From: JBBECE01 sp040881985
GTDB lineage: Bacteria > Pseudomonadota > Alphaproteobacteria > Rhizobiales > Devosiaceae
Length of the DNA: 64,000 bases
Direction of reading: 5' to 3'
Assembly: GCA_040881985.1 (NCBI GenBank)
Contig: JBBECE010000023.1
Coordinates: 40,877-104,876, forward strand
The notes under the pieces were generated by a model. That model was not told the origin of the DNA. It ran no database searches and saw nothing but the letters and a program-made list of their open reading frames with translations. Below are positions 24,814 through 33,871 of this stretch, piece by piece. Numbering within the stretch: position 1 is the first letter of the stretch; each line of letters opens with the position of its first letter. The translations under genes were made by a program, and so were the position numbers.

Positions 24814-25142
24814 ACCCTTTCAATGAGTTACCGGAAACCTCTGCGGCAGACCGGTTGTTATTATCTTCCAAGGCAATGAGTGCTCTCGGTTGCCATGGAT
24901 CGCCCGGCTTCAACAACGCTTGGCTCATTGAAGTTGATGTGGTCAGAGCGCACTCCGGCGCCTACTACTGACCCAACGGGGGCCATCCAATAGTTTTCGA
25001 CAAGGATTTGCGACCGCCAGCCTCTAAGAATCTCAGGGTTGCGCATCCCCTTTTGCAAAGCGATCAGTTTTGTAGCTAAATGAGGTCTCCCATCAAGCGA
25101 CGGCCGGCTTGGAATTGTGGTCAGATCCGACCTGGGGGCGCT
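24814..25142. other. lower-GC stretch after tRNA-Met
   Basis: About 330 bases of visibly lower GC than the preceding genes. No integrase or tRNA-end repeat is seen. A 65-codon frame on the minus strand (24861-25058) has no recognisable family and only a poorly spaced ribosome site, so it is not called. The first copy of the 22-bp repeat lies at its right end. Confidence 0.5.
25054..25074 (+). repeat. 22-bp repeat, left copy
   Basis: TGCAAA-GCGATC-A-GTTTTGTA matches the element at 26372-26393 with one missing base and two substitutions, in direct orientation. The two copies bracket the phosphotransferase-like gene. Confidence 0.5.
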
Positions 25143-26345
25143 ATGGCCGAACCAATACCAAAGCCCAGAACGGCAAAGCTTGTGCTGGTGACACCGGACG
25201 GGGTTGTGTTGGGTCAGTTGCAGCCGATTTTGGTCTCAACCCCATGGTGGCAGGATGCGGAGCCTGTGGTGGAAGCTGCCAAAACCGCACACGGAATAGA
25301 CGCAAAGATACTTCGGCTTCTTGAAACCGAACTTGGTCAGCCGCCTGGCGGCTCTGTCACCTACCTGGCCGAGGTGGATACTCCGGTGGCCGCAGCTCCG
25401 TGGAGCGGAACGCTAGAAAGGCATGCGCCGCGGATGCCTTTTGCCGAACCCGGGGGTCCGGATGCAGATCTTACGTGGGCACTGTCAGTGCTAGCCTCTC
25501 AGAATATTACGCCGGTCGGAAGGCCCCGTCAGGTTCGTACCTGGAATCTGTCGAGCATATGGCGCATTCCGACTCGGGATCAGACCGTATGGCTCAAGGT
25601 TGTCCCACCATTCTTTGCCCACGAGGGGCGATTGATCGCTTCCATGCAGCACCCAAATGTACCCCAAGTCCTGGGATTCGAAGGTGGCCGCATACTTCTC
25701 TCTGAGATCCCAGGGCGCGATATGTACGACGCCGATTTGCCAGCGATGCTCGCTATGGTGAAGCTGCTTGTTGAGATCCAAACCGACTGGCAGTCACGTA
25801 TCGACGAGCTCATCGCGCTCGGTCTTCCAGATTGGAGAGAGCAGAGACTGACCGATTTGATTGAAGATGTTTTTGTTCGCACGCAGCTCCAACTTGATGC
25901 CAGAGACTGCACCAGTCTTGAGAAATTCCTGGATGAGCTGCCTCGCCGATTTGCGGAGCTTGACGCCTGCGGTATCGAAGACAGTCTGGTGCACGGCGAT
26001 TTCCATCCGGGCAATGTACGCGAGCTGGATGGAACACTGACGCTTCTCGACTGGGGCGACGCGGGCATTGGACATCCGATGCTCGACCAGCCGGCCTTTA
26101 TCGAGCGGGTGCCGCAGGACGCGAGGCAGGCCATCATCGATTATTGGAGCCAGCAATGGTTGCTCTGCCGGCCACGATCGGACCCCAAACGAGCCTCAGC
26201 TCTTATCGGACCCATTGCCGCTGCGAGGCAGGCCGCCATTTATCGGGGCTTCCTGGATAACATTGAACCAAGCGAACGGAGCTACCATGAGGCTGATCCC
26301 GCGGTTTGGCTGAACCGCACAGCCGATCTGCTTCGCCAGGAGTAG
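25143..26345 (+). CDS. aminoglycoside/choline phosphotransferase-fold protein with N-terminal extension
   Basis: A 400-residue protein. The C-terminal part is an APH-fold kinase: SLVHGDFHPGNV (about 300) is the Brenner catalytic motif with Asp and Asn, and LLDWGDAGIGHP supplies the metal-binding Asp. Residues 10-95 (KLVLVTPDGVVLGQLQ...) resemble a Nudix-like domain but the Nudix box is not seen. I recall a similar two-part layout in actinobacterial proteins, so transfer is possible. Family substrates range from aminoglycosides to choline or sugars; resistance should not be assumed. GC is lower than in flanking genes and 22-bp repeats lie on both sides. Confidence 0.8.
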   Translation: MAEPIPKPRTAKLVLVTPDGVVLGQLQPILVSTPWWQDAEPVVEAAKTAHGIDAKILRLLETELGQPPGGSVTYLAEVDTPVAAAPWSGTLERHAPRMPFAEPGGPDADLTWALSVLASQNITPVGRPRQVRTWNLSSIWRIPTRDQTVWLKVVPPFFAHEGRLIASMQHPNVPQVLGFEGGRILLSEIPGRDMYDADLPAMLAMVKLLVEIQTDWQSRIDELIALGLPDWREQRLTDLIEDVFVRTQLQLDARDCTSLEKFLDELPRRFAELDACGIEDSLVHGDFHPGNVRELDGTLTLLDWGDAGIGHPMLDQPAFIERVPQDARQAIIDYWSQQWLLCRPRSDPKRASALIGPIAAARQAAIYRGFLDNIEPSERSYHEADPAVWLNRTADLLRQE

Positions 26346-26371
26346 CGTGGGTGGAAGGTTCCCACAGGCGG

Positions 26372-26393
26372 TGCAAAACCGATCGGTTTTGTA
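26372..26393 (+). repeat. 22-bp repeat, right copy
   Basis: Contains the perfect 18-bp palindrome CAAAACCGATCGGTTTTG (26374-26391). It is nearly identical to 25054-25074 upstream of the same gene. It lies in the 196-base convergent gap before the GH3 gene, where it could also act as a weak terminator. Confidence 0.5.
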
Positions 26394-26541
26394 TCGTTGG
26401 AGCCCGTGACTGACGCAAAGCGGGCATCGTAGCTTAGCCCCCTTTCGACGATCTAGGCGGAGGTCAAATTTAGCCGGCCGTCGATCAGCCCAAACCGTAA
26501 CGCGCAAAGACTTGCGGAAAAAACTCAAGTTGCGCGGCGTT

Positions 26542-28197
26542 CTAAAACCGCGCGTCTGCCAGCCCGCAGAACGGATCGACGGGATTGTGCGTGTTCCACG
26601 GAATTTCGCCCAGCAGCGCCTCAACGACTGCCGCTTGCATGTCTTCGGTCGTGCAGTAAGCATTGATGTAAGTCGGCACGCGGGGCGCGTCATAAAGCAT
26701 GTAGGGATAGCCGAACGAGATCATCAGCGTCGGGATGTCATGCCAATGGCGCTGCATCGCCTTGATGAGGTTTCCGCTAAGGTGTAGCCAATCCAGAAAG
26801 ATACGGCCGCGCGTCAAAAGCGTCTCGTCCCCGAATAGGTAGAGAACCAGATCGAAGGCCTCGGGCGTGACCTCGGTGTCCGGCTGGTGAACCGTCACCT
26901 CGAAACTCCGAGCCCGCAGCATGCCAGGTAGCGCGAAGGGCAACGGTTTGGGCAGGAATGGAAATACGATGCCCGTGGTGAAGACCAGCACCCGCCGGTG
27001 CCTCTCGGGGTTGAGCGGCAACAGGTGCTGCACGTCCTTGACCAGCGTCGGCGAGCGCCGGGTGACGGCGGCGGCGTAGGCGCGATCCGCCGAAACGTTC
27101 CGCGCCGGTACCGAAACACCCGAGCTATCGTGTAGCCCGAGAGCGGCCTTCATCTCTAGTTGTCGCCGCACCGCGTCGTCGACGCGCTCCCAGGTCAGGC
27201 TGCCGTCCTCCAGCGCCGACTTGAGGAGGGCCGTGTCGTTTTCCAGATCGGTCGAAAACAAAATCACATCGCAACCCGACGCGACGATCTCGGGCAGATG
27301 ATCGGCCCGGCTCGACCAGGAGCCGAGTCCGGCCATCGGTGTAGCGTCCGAGACTATTAATCCCTGGAAGCCCAGCTTTTGCCTGAGCAATACTTGATTG
27401 AGCAAGCGGCTGATCGAGGCCGGCCGGAATGCTTCGAGCGCCGCCGCCGGGTCCATTTCGCGGACAAATGACGGTAGCGCGATATGCGCAGACATGACCG
27501 ACATCACCCCCTCGGCGATCGCTGCGCGATAGAGCCGCCCGAACGTTTCTTCCCACTCGTCCATGGTCCGGGGATTGACCGTCGTCAACAGATGCTGATC
27601 GCGGTCATCATACCCCTCGCCGGGCCAGTGCTTCGCCGTCGCGGCGACGCCGGATTTCTGGAAGGCGCGGATCTGCGCCAGGGCGTGCCGCTCGATGGTG
27701 GCGACGTCCGAACCGAAACCTCGGGTTGCCACGATGGCGCTGCGGAAAGCCGCATTGATGTCGAGCACGGGGGTGAACGACCAGTTGATGCCCCGTTCGC
27801 GTGCCTCCTCAGCCATGATCTGGCTGATGCGAGCGGTGGCATCAACGTCATCGACAGCGGCTAGGCCGAGCGGATTGAGCACCTCGATACCGCCGGCGAG
27901 GCTCATGCGGCTACCCTCAAGATCAGCCGAGACCAGGAGAGGCACCGGTGCAGCGGCGTTGAACGCAGCGATCAGGTCGCGCTCCGCTGAGGTGTCCGGT
28001 CCCGGAACCCGCGTTATGCTGCCCGGGGCGAAGCGCTGTTGCCGCTCGATTTCCGCCGCGTCGAACCCAGCCGATCTGAGATTGAACAACTGGGCGAGCT
28101 TTTCGTCCGGTGTCAGCCGGGACAAGGTCATGTCGACCCAATCCGACGATGCCGCGTCAAGCGCGAAAGGCTTTCCGGTCCGGTCACCAGTGCTCAT
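26542..28197 (-). CDS. glycoside hydrolase family 3 protein
   Basis: A 551-residue retaining glycosidase of family GH3, nearest in pattern to beta-N-acetylhexosaminidases (NagZ class). The TIM barrel covers about 20-350 with AKHWPGEGYDDRDQH, the counterpart of the KHFPGHG motif, and the nucleophile Asp in LIVSDATPMAGL. A second alpha/beta domain follows (about 380-550). There is no signal peptide, so it acts in the cytoplasm on an imported glycoside. It is the last gene of the catabolic operon that starts at the aldehyde dehydrogenase, after the FadR-type regulator. Confidence 0.88.
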   Translation of the reverse strand: MSTGDRTGKPFALDAASSDWVDMTLSRLTPDEKLAQLFNLRSAGFDAAEIERQQRFAPGSITRVPGPDTSAERDLIAAFNAAAPVPLLVSADLEGSRMSLAGGIEVLNPLGLAAVDDVDATARISQIMAEEARERGINWSFTPVLDINAAFRSAIVATRGFGSDVATIERHALAQIRAFQKSGVAATAKHWPGEGYDDRDQHLLTTVNPRTMDEWEETFGRLYRAAIAEGVMSVMSAHIALPSFVREMDPAAALEAFRPASISRLLNQVLLRQKLGFQGLIVSDATPMAGLGSWSSRADHLPEIVASGCDVILFSTDLENDTALLKSALEDGSLTWERVDDAVRRQLEMKAALGLHDSSGVSVPARNVSADRAYAAAVTRRSPTLVKDVQHLLPLNPERHRRVLVFTTGIVFPFLPKPLPFALPGMLRARSFEVTVHQPDTEVTPEAFDLVLYLFGDETLLTRGRIFLDWLHLSGNLIKAMQRHWHDIPTLMISFGYPYMLYDAPRVPTYINAYCTTEDMQAAVVEALLGEIPWNTHNPVDPFCGLADARF

Positions 28198-28324
28198 GTA
28201 GTCACCGTCTTAAGGTGTTCCGACCGCGCGGCAGTTAGCTTCGTCGCGTTGCCCTTGGGGCCATTTGAAACAAATGCCCTCTACCAGCGCAAGCGGATAA
28301 GGCAACCCGGACCGGAGCGCGACA

Positions 28325-29062
28325 TCACTGCCAGATATTGATCGTCGCGAGCGTCCGCATCAGGTGGTCGGACACCAGATCCTCGGCGCGCTTGCCGTTA
28401 CGGTCGGCGATGGCATCGACGATGGACTTGAGGTCCTTGTGCGTCTGTTGCCTCACCGCGTCGGGGGCCGGCCTGTCGGTGTCGCGCCCGTCGAACAGCA
28501 CGGCGCGGCGGTCATCGAGGATCGAGCCCATGATCTGCTCGAGAAACTTGTTTTTCGTTGTGGCGAAGATCTGCCGGTGAAGCGCATAGATGCTCTCCTT
28601 GAAATCCTCCCAGGTCGGCGCCGCCCGAATCTCCTCTAGCATGCGACGCATCTCGAAGATCTCGGGCTCCTGCACCCGGCTGACGACGAGGTGCATCATC
28701 GCGGGCTCGAACAGCAGCCGGCCCTCGACGATTTCGGCGAAGGACGGCACCGCGTCGTGGTTCGCCGCATTGGTCTGGTCCATGCGGCCGAAAACTTCTT
28801 GCGCATCGTCGGTCAGGAACGTGCCGCTGCCGACGCGCCGCCGCACCAGTCCCTGTCGCTCCATCATGGCGAGGGCGCTTCGCACCGCTGTACGACTTGT
28901 GTTGAGTTGTTGCGCCAGCTCGCGCTCGTTGGGGAGTTTTGCGCCCGGGATCATCAGTCCGTCCCTGATGCCGCGCAACAGTGACCGGTAGACGAGCGAC
29001 GGCGTCGCGCGGTCATTGGTGCTGATGGCGGCCAACTGCGGCAGGGCGTCTGTCACGGTCAT
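28325..29062 (-). CDS. GntR-family regulator, FadR subfamily
   Basis: A 245-residue repressor or activator. The winged helix-turn-helix is at about 25-85 (LPNERELAQQLNTSRTAVRSALAMMERQGLV), and the C-terminal all-helical FCD domain at about 105-235 carries the acidic/His residues that usually bind metal and an organic-acid or sugar ligand. It lies inside the operon between the Gfo/Idh and GH3 genes, so it probably controls the divergent transport and catabolic operons. A TGGT-N12-ACCA sequence between them (32399-32418) is a candidate operator. Confidence 0.9.
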   Translation of the reverse strand: MTVTDALPQLAAISTNDRATPSLVYRSLLRGIRDGLMIPGAKLPNERELAQQLNTSRTAVRSALAMMERQGLVRRRVGSGTFLTDDAQEVFGRMDQTNAANHDAVPSFAEIVEGRLLFEPAMMHLVVSRVQEPEIFEMRRMLEEIRAAPTWEDFKESIYALHRQIFATTKNKFLEQIMGSILDDRRAVLFDGRDTDRPAPDAVRQQTHKDLKSIVDAIADRNGKRAEDLVSDHLMRTLATINIWQ

Positions 29063-29139
29063 CGATGCGGCTCCTCGAAGAGGTCGTCAATGAGCAGAAT
29101 CAGTCCACCATTGTCAACCATTCCGATCTTGCGGCGTAC

Positions 29140-30135
29140 TCACCGGACGACAACAACCGGCTGACCGGTACGCGCCGATTCAGCAAGCGCATCGAGCACG
29201 GGAATGGCGTCAAAAGCCTTGAGGTAGTGTTGCAGGTAGTGCTTTCCGCTCAGGGTTGCCTTGACGAAATGGTCGAGCTCGTCGGCGAGATCGCCGGCGA
29301 TGCGTCCATTGATCTCGGGCCAAAGATGGGTATCCCCGCCGGACGTGCCGGCGTCGCTCGTAAAGTAAAGGCCCTGGTCGGAGACGTCGAGGGCGGCGGC
29401 CGTCTTGGTGCCGACGATCTCGAAGGCCGAGCGGAAGCCGTTCATGAGCCCATCGGGCCAGGCCCAGGAATAGTCGAGGCTGCCGATGGCATCGTTTTCG
29501 AAGTTGAGCACGGCATAGAAGGCATCCTCGTTGCCGGTGCCGAGGGCCTCGCGCTTCTGCGCATAGACACGGGTGATATTCGAGCGCCCGATCCACTGCA
29601 TGGCATCGACATCGTGAACGCCCATATAGAAAAGAATCGATGAGTTGTCGCCGAGCCGTCGCGCCGTGGCGCGCGTCCCGTTGCGCTTGGCGCGCAGGTG
29701 GATCGGCTCTCCGAGCAACTCGGGAGCCGCCGCGTCAAACACCCGCACGTAGCGCGGATCGAACCTCAGAATATGACCGATCATCAGCCGGGCGCCGTTC
29801 GCCTCCACGGCGGCGATGATCCGGCGCGCGGCGTCGGCCGTGTGCGCAAACGGTTTTTCGAGGAGGATTGCCTTCCTGGCCTTGATCGCAGCGATCGCGG
29901 CGGTCTCGTGCAACCGGTCGGGCAGGCAGATGCTGACGGCATCTAGTTCAGGCAAGGCGAGAAGGTCGTTGAAATCGGCGAAAGCGCGGGCACCGAGCGA
30001 ACGTGCTACCTGCGCCAGTTGCCCAGCGTTGGTGTCGCAGACGCCGACCAGTTCCGCCACCGGGTGCTCGGCGTAGACGCGCGCGTGCCGCACGCCGAAA
30101 AAGCCGAGACCGATGACGCCGACCTTCAGCGTCAT
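29140..30135 (-). CDS. Gfo/Idh/MocA-family NAD(P)-dependent oxidoreductase
   Basis: A 331-residue sugar or cyclitol dehydrogenase. The N-terminal Rossmann domain shows GVIGLGFFGVRHARVY and the conserved LLEKPFAHT segment with the catalytic Lys (about 95). The C-terminal alpha/beta domain contains GVHDVDAMQW, the usual catalytic His/Asp region. The family oxidises or reduces hydroxyls of sugars, inositols or their derivatives. The start overlaps the stop of the creatininase-family gene (ATGA), so the two are coupled and likely act in sequence. Confidence 0.92.
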   Translation of the reverse strand: MTLKVGVIGLGFFGVRHARVYAEHPVAELVGVCDTNAGQLAQVARSLGARAFADFNDLLALPELDAVSICLPDRLHETAAIAAIKARKAILLEKPFAHTADAARRIIAAVEANGARLMIGHILRFDPRYVRVFDAAAPELLGEPIHLRAKRNGTRATARRLGDNSSILFYMGVHDVDAMQWIGRSNITRVYAQKREALGTGNEDAFYAVLNFENDAIGSLDYSWAWPDGLMNGFRSAFEIVGTKTAAALDVSDQGLYFTSDAGTSGGDTHLWPEINGRIAGDLADELDHFVKATLSGKHYLQHYLKAFDAIPVLDALAESARTGQPVVVVR

Positions 30136-30911
30136 TTGGGTGCCTCAGGGATGCGCCAGGCGCGAAAGTCGGCGATGAAGGCGGCAAGCGCTTGGGTCAC
30201 CGCGTCGAAGAACGCCTTCCCCGCTTCCAGGCTTGCGAGCGAGGGATCGCCCAGCGTGCCGGTCAGCGAGAGGTCACCGAAATCCTGGTAGACGCGGATC
30301 GCCTGACTGCCGAGGAGGTCGGTGGTGAGGTAGCTCGAGCCGGGATCGGGGTAGGTGGTTTCGGCGCGCTCGATGCTAACCAGCTGCGGCCGGATATGTA
30401 GGAGCATCGAGGTTTCGAACTCGCAGGCATGCCCCATTCCGCCGGTCTCGGACTTGCGGAGATTTGCGATCGCCTCGCGCGCGAGAGTGAAGTAGGTGAG
30501 CGCGGCGATGCGCGTGGTGCCGTAGTGCTTGTGGCCGAGTGTTGAGGCCAGCACGTCGATGATCCCGTTATTGCCACCATGGCCGTTGACCAAGAGGATG
30601 CGGCGGAAACCGTGCGTTACTACCGACGCGACGACGTCCTCCACAATCGCCATCAGCGTTTCAGCGCGGAGCGTGACCGAGCCCGGAAAGCGCATGTGAT
30701 GCGCCGAGAGCCCGTACCATGGCGGCGGCATGACGATCGTATCGCGGGCCGACCCCGCGGCGGCGAGCGACACGGCTTGCGCGATCAGCGTGTCGGTGCC
30801 GAGCGGCAAGTGGTTGCCGTGCTGCTCCACCGAGCCGATGGGCAGGACGACGACCGTCCGGTCCCGATCGAGGGCGCCGATCTCGGGCGAGGTGAGCTCT
30901 TCCCAACGCAT
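30132..30911 (-). CDS. creatininase-family amidohydrolase
   Basis: A 259-residue metal-dependent hydrolase. Motifs are the metal-binding segments EQHGNHLPLGTDT (about 34), NGHGGNNG (about 117) and HACEFETSMLLH (about 160). Known members include creatininase, an FAPy deformylase, MftE and IolN, which opens the ring of 3-dehydro-scyllo-inosose in an inositol pathway. Because it is coupled to a Gfo/Idh dehydrogenase and an aldehyde dehydrogenase here, ring opening of an oxidised cyclitol or lactam is attractive but unproven. The ATG at 30911 overlaps the upstream stop as TGATG, which decides the start against 30947. Confidence 0.88.
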   Translation of the reverse strand: MRWEELTSPEIGALDRDRTVVVLPIGSVEQHGNHLPLGTDTLIAQAVSLAAAGSARDTIVMPPPWYGLSAHHMRFPGSVTLRAETLMAIVEDVVASVVTHGFRRILLVNGHGGNNGIIDVLASTLGHKHYGTTRIAALTYFTLAREAIANLRKSETGGMGHACEFETSMLLHIRPQLVSIERAETTYPDPGSSYLTTDLLGSQAIRVYQDFGDLSLTGTLGDPSLASLEAGKAFFDAVTQALAAFIADFRAWRIPEAPK

Positions 30912-32356
30912 CAGCGCACCGTGAATGTTGCTGTCTTCAAATCGCACATGGCGGTTAGCGCATGTTTGCCGCCAACCCGGCCCATGCCGCTCTCCTTGCC
31001 GGAGACACCGCCGAACGGGATGTGCAGCTCCCAGTAGTTGGAGGTGTCGTTGATGTTGACGATGCCCGTCGGCATCTCTTCGACATAGCGGAAGGCGCGA
31101 TCGATATCCTGCGTGAAGACGGACGAGACGAGGCCATAGCGGTTGTCGCGCGCGATCTCGAAAGCCTCTTCGTCGCTTTCGATCACCAGCAGCGGCGCCA
31201 CTGGACCAAATGTCTCTTCCGTGTTGATCAGCGCGTTGCGGCTAACGCCGGTCAGCACCGTCGGCTCGAAGTAGAGCGGGCTCAGTGCGTTCTTCGGGCG
31301 CTTGCCGCCGGCGATCGCCTTGGCGCCCCGCCCGATCGCATCGCCGACATGTTCGGCCACCTTCTTCGCGACCCCCGGATTGTTGAGCGGCCCCATCGTG
31401 ATTCCATCCTTGCGCGGATCGCCGAGCACGACGGCCCGCGCCGCCGCGGCCATGCGGTCGGCAAAGGCGTCATAAACCTTTCGATGCACGAGGATACGCT
31501 CGGACGACGAGCAGACCTGGCCGGCATTGTCGAACGAGCCCGACGCCGTCGCCGCCGCGGCGCGGTCGAGGTCGGCATCCTCGAGAATCACCACCGGCCC
31601 GTTGCCGCCAAGTTCCATCAACTGCGGCTTGCCGGCGGCGCGCTGACTGATGATCTTGCCCGTCGCGGCGCTACCGGTGAAGCCGACGCCGTTGGTGCCG
31701 GGGTTGGAAACGATCTCGTCACCGACGACGTTGCCCGCGCCGGTCACGAGGTTGAGGATGCCGGACGGCAGATCCGCCTCCTCGATCGCCTTCACCAGCG
31801 CCACCGCGACCAGTGAGGTCGTCGGGGCTGGTGTCCAGACGATGGTGTTGCCTGCCGCGAGTCCCGGCGCGATGTATTCGACCGGGATGTTCACCGGGAA
31901 GTTCCACGGGGTTACCACCGCATAGACGCCGCGCGGCTGGTAGAACGTCATCACCCGCTTGGTGGGATCCTCGGTCGGGATGGTGCTGCCCTCGAGATAC
32001 TTGACGAGGTCGGCGGCGAGATTGAACCCATCCACCGATTTGCCGACCTCGAAGTACGCCTCGGCATAGGGCTTCCCCTGTTCGAGCGTCAGCAGCTTTG
32101 CCAGTTCTTCGCGACGTGCGGCGACGGCGTCGCCGATCCGCCGCATCGCCCTGGCGCGATCCCAGACCGAAACCTTGCGCCATACGGCTTGTGCCGTGCG
32201 AGCGGCGACGATCGCGTCGATCGCCGCCAGCCGTGAGCTCCAGCAAAGCAGCCCGATCTTGCTCTCGTCGATCGGCGAATGCTGCGGCTTTACCTCGCCC
32301 TGCGGATCGCCGCGCCAGCGCCCTCCGATGAAATTGGTTTTGCCGGTTTCAGCCAT
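30911..32356 (-). CDS. NAD(P)-dependent aldehyde dehydrogenase
   Basis: A 481-residue ALDH-superfamily enzyme converting an aldehyde to its acid. The N-terminal segment TPWNFPVNIPVEYIAP, the FTGSAATGK cofactor loop, the catalytic Glu in MELGGN and the catalytic Cys in DNAGQVCSSS are all present. The ATG at 32356 (MAETGKTNF) is chosen because the longer frame adds 62 unrelated residues through the promoter region. It is the first gene of the catabolic operon and probably handles an aldehyde released by the two downstream enzymes. Confidence 0.93.
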   Translation of the reverse strand: MAETGKTNFIGGRWRGDPQGEVKPQHSPIDESKIGLLCWSSRLAAIDAIVAARTAQAVWRKVSVWDRARAMRRIGDAVAARREELAKLLTLEQGKPYAEAYFEVGKSVDGFNLAADLVKYLEGSTIPTEDPTKRVMTFYQPRGVYAVVTPWNFPVNIPVEYIAPGLAAGNTIVWTPAPTTSLVAVALVKAIEEADLPSGILNLVTGAGNVVGDEIVSNPGTNGVGFTGSAATGKIISQRAAGKPQLMELGGNGPVVILEDADLDRAAAATASGSFDNAGQVCSSSERILVHRKVYDAFADRMAAAARAVVLGDPRKDGITMGPLNNPGVAKKVAEHVGDAIGRGAKAIAGGKRPKNALSPLYFEPTVLTGVSRNALINTEETFGPVAPLLVIESDEEAFEIARDNRYGLVSSVFTQDIDRAFRYVEEMPTGIVNINDTSNYWELHIPFGGVSGKESGMGRVGGKHALTAMCDLKTATFTVR

Positions 32357-32398
32357 CCCGCGACCTGCTGTACAAAAATGGTTGCAATTGATCTCAAG

Positions 32399-32418
32399 TG
32401 GTTCATATATTCCGACCA
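32399..32418. promoter_or_regulatory. candidate operator between divergent sugar operons
   Basis: TGGT-N12-ACCA with an AT-rich centre (TTCATATATTCCG) lies in the 157-base divergent region. The GGTCGG half read on the minus strand resembles FadR-class half-sites. No second copy was found. Confidence 0.35.
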
Positions 32419-32513
32419 GTTGGCGGGGTGTCAACGAGTTTTGGGGCGTCCCCGTCGGTCGGCACGGCTCGTCAAAGAACCGGCCGCCAAGAGACAGAGA
32501 GGATGGACCCAAA

Positions 32514-33794
32514 ATGGAACTGAGGAAACTCTTGATTGCCACGGCCCTTGCATCGGGCGCTTTCGCCGCGCAACCCGCTGTGGCGCAGGACGTTACGCTG
32601 GAATTCGTCGTCTGGAACTATGCGCTCGAGACCATCCAGGACAATATCCGCCTCTTCGAGGAGGCCAATCCGGGGATCAAGGTAAACGTTACCGACTATG
32701 CTTGGCCGGACTATCCGGACAGCATAGTCCTTCGCATTCGCGGCAACACGCTGACCGATGTTATCTATGGCGGTCAGGATTGGTTGCCGGCTTGGGGCGC
32801 CGCGGGCTTCATCGCGCCGCTCGACAGCATCGCGCCCGCCGGGGTGGTCGAAGATCTCGCTTCCGACATCGCTGGCTTCGCGCTCACCGACGTGACCTAT
32901 GACGGCAAGGTCTATGGCCTGCCTTACTACTCGGACACAATCAGCTTCATCTACAACACGCAGATCCTCGAGGATGCCGGAATCGCGGTGCCGACCACCT
33001 GGGAGGAAGTGACAGCGGCCGCCGAACAGCTCAAGGCCGGTGGCATGGATAAGCCGATCATCTACGAATACAACCAAGAGCTCCCGAACTTCCTCGACGC
33101 CTTCGTCGCCCAGTCCTATGGGCGCGGCGCCGAGTTGTTCGACGCGGACCTCAACCCGCTGTTCGCGGATCCGGAGAACGGCGCCTACAAGCAGCTGCAA
33201 TGGATTGCTGACGCCTACGCCAAGGGCCTAGTCCAGTCCGACAGCCACGAGACGACGATCATTGCGGCGATGAACACCGGCAAGCACGCCTTCACCATCG
33301 TTTATACCTACGTGCTTGCCGCGCTGAATGACGCCGCGACCCAGCCGCTGGCGGGCCAGTTTGCGCTCGCGCCGATGCCGGGTGCGACGCATGCGACGCT
33401 GGGCTTTGCGAAGTCTTACGTCGTCACCGCCACGACTGCGGCAGATCCGGCCCGCGCCGAGGCGGCGTGGAAGTTCGTCAACTTCATGGCCGGCAGGCCC
33501 TACACCGTCGCCAAGCGTTGGGCGGTCGAGAAGGGTCTTGGATTCGGCCAGCTGCCGCTGTTTGAGGACCAGGACGTGATCACCGCCTGGGGCAAGTGGG
33601 CCGACGTCGGCGCGCTGGGCACGCAGGCTTCGATCGCAAAGGCCGGCACCTACACCGAGTTCTCCTCGATCTGGTCCGCCTACTTCCGGCCGCTGCTCGC
33701 CCAGGCGATGGTCGGGGAGGCTCCCGTGGACCAGGTCATGCAGGACGGCGCCAAGCGCTGGACCGAACTTAAGGAGCAGTTCGCAAACAGGTAA
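32514..33794 (+). CDS. carbohydrate ABC transporter substrate-binding protein (family 1)
   Basis: A 426-residue periplasmic binding protein of the MalE/UgpB type, with a Sec signal peptide (cleavage near AVAQ, residue 25) and a bilobed body rich in aromatic residues (VVWNYALET, YAWPDYPDS). The family binds sugars, oligosaccharides or polyols; the ligand cannot be set. It is the first gene of a five-gene operon with two permeases, RidA and an ATPase, and is divergent from the catabolic operon. A stem-loop follows it, as often seen after highly expressed binding-protein genes. Confidence 0.93.
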   Translation: MELRKLLIATALASGAFAAQPAVAQDVTLEFVVWNYALETIQDNIRLFEEANPGIKVNVTDYAWPDYPDSIVLRIRGNTLTDVIYGGQDWLPAWGAAGFIAPLDSIAPAGVVEDLASDIAGFALTDVTYDGKVYGLPYYSDTISFIYNTQILEDAGIAVPTTWEEVTAAAEQLKAGGMDKPIIYEYNQELPNFLDAFVAQSYGRGAELFDADLNPLFADPENGAYKQLQWIADAYAKGLVQSDSHETTIIAAMNTGKHAFTIVYTYVLAALNDAATQPLAGQFALAPMPGATHATLGFAKSYVVTATTAADPARAEAAWKFVNFMAGRPYTVAKRWAVEKGLGFGQLPLFEDQDVITAWGKWADVGALGTQASIAKAGTYTEFSSIWSAYFRPLLAQAMVGEAPVDQVMQDGAKRWTELKEQFANR

Positions 33795-33814
33795 GCTTCC
33801 TCCCCGGGGCTGGC

Positions 33815-33838
33815 GGGCGGCGCTTCGTTGCGCCGTCC
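33815..33838 (+). other. stem-loop between binding-protein and permease genes
   Basis: A 9-bp stem with one G-U pair and loop TTCGTT. There is no T run. Such intercistronic hairpins often stabilise the upstream binding-protein message or weaken downstream transcription. Confidence 0.55.
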
Positions 33839-33871
33839 GCAACTTTCCGACCCGGAGGCGGGTGCCTGACC

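Noticed and set aside
24861..25058. 65-codon minus-strand ORF after the tRNA
   Set aside because: No recognised family and poor ribosome-site spacing; too weak to call as a gene.
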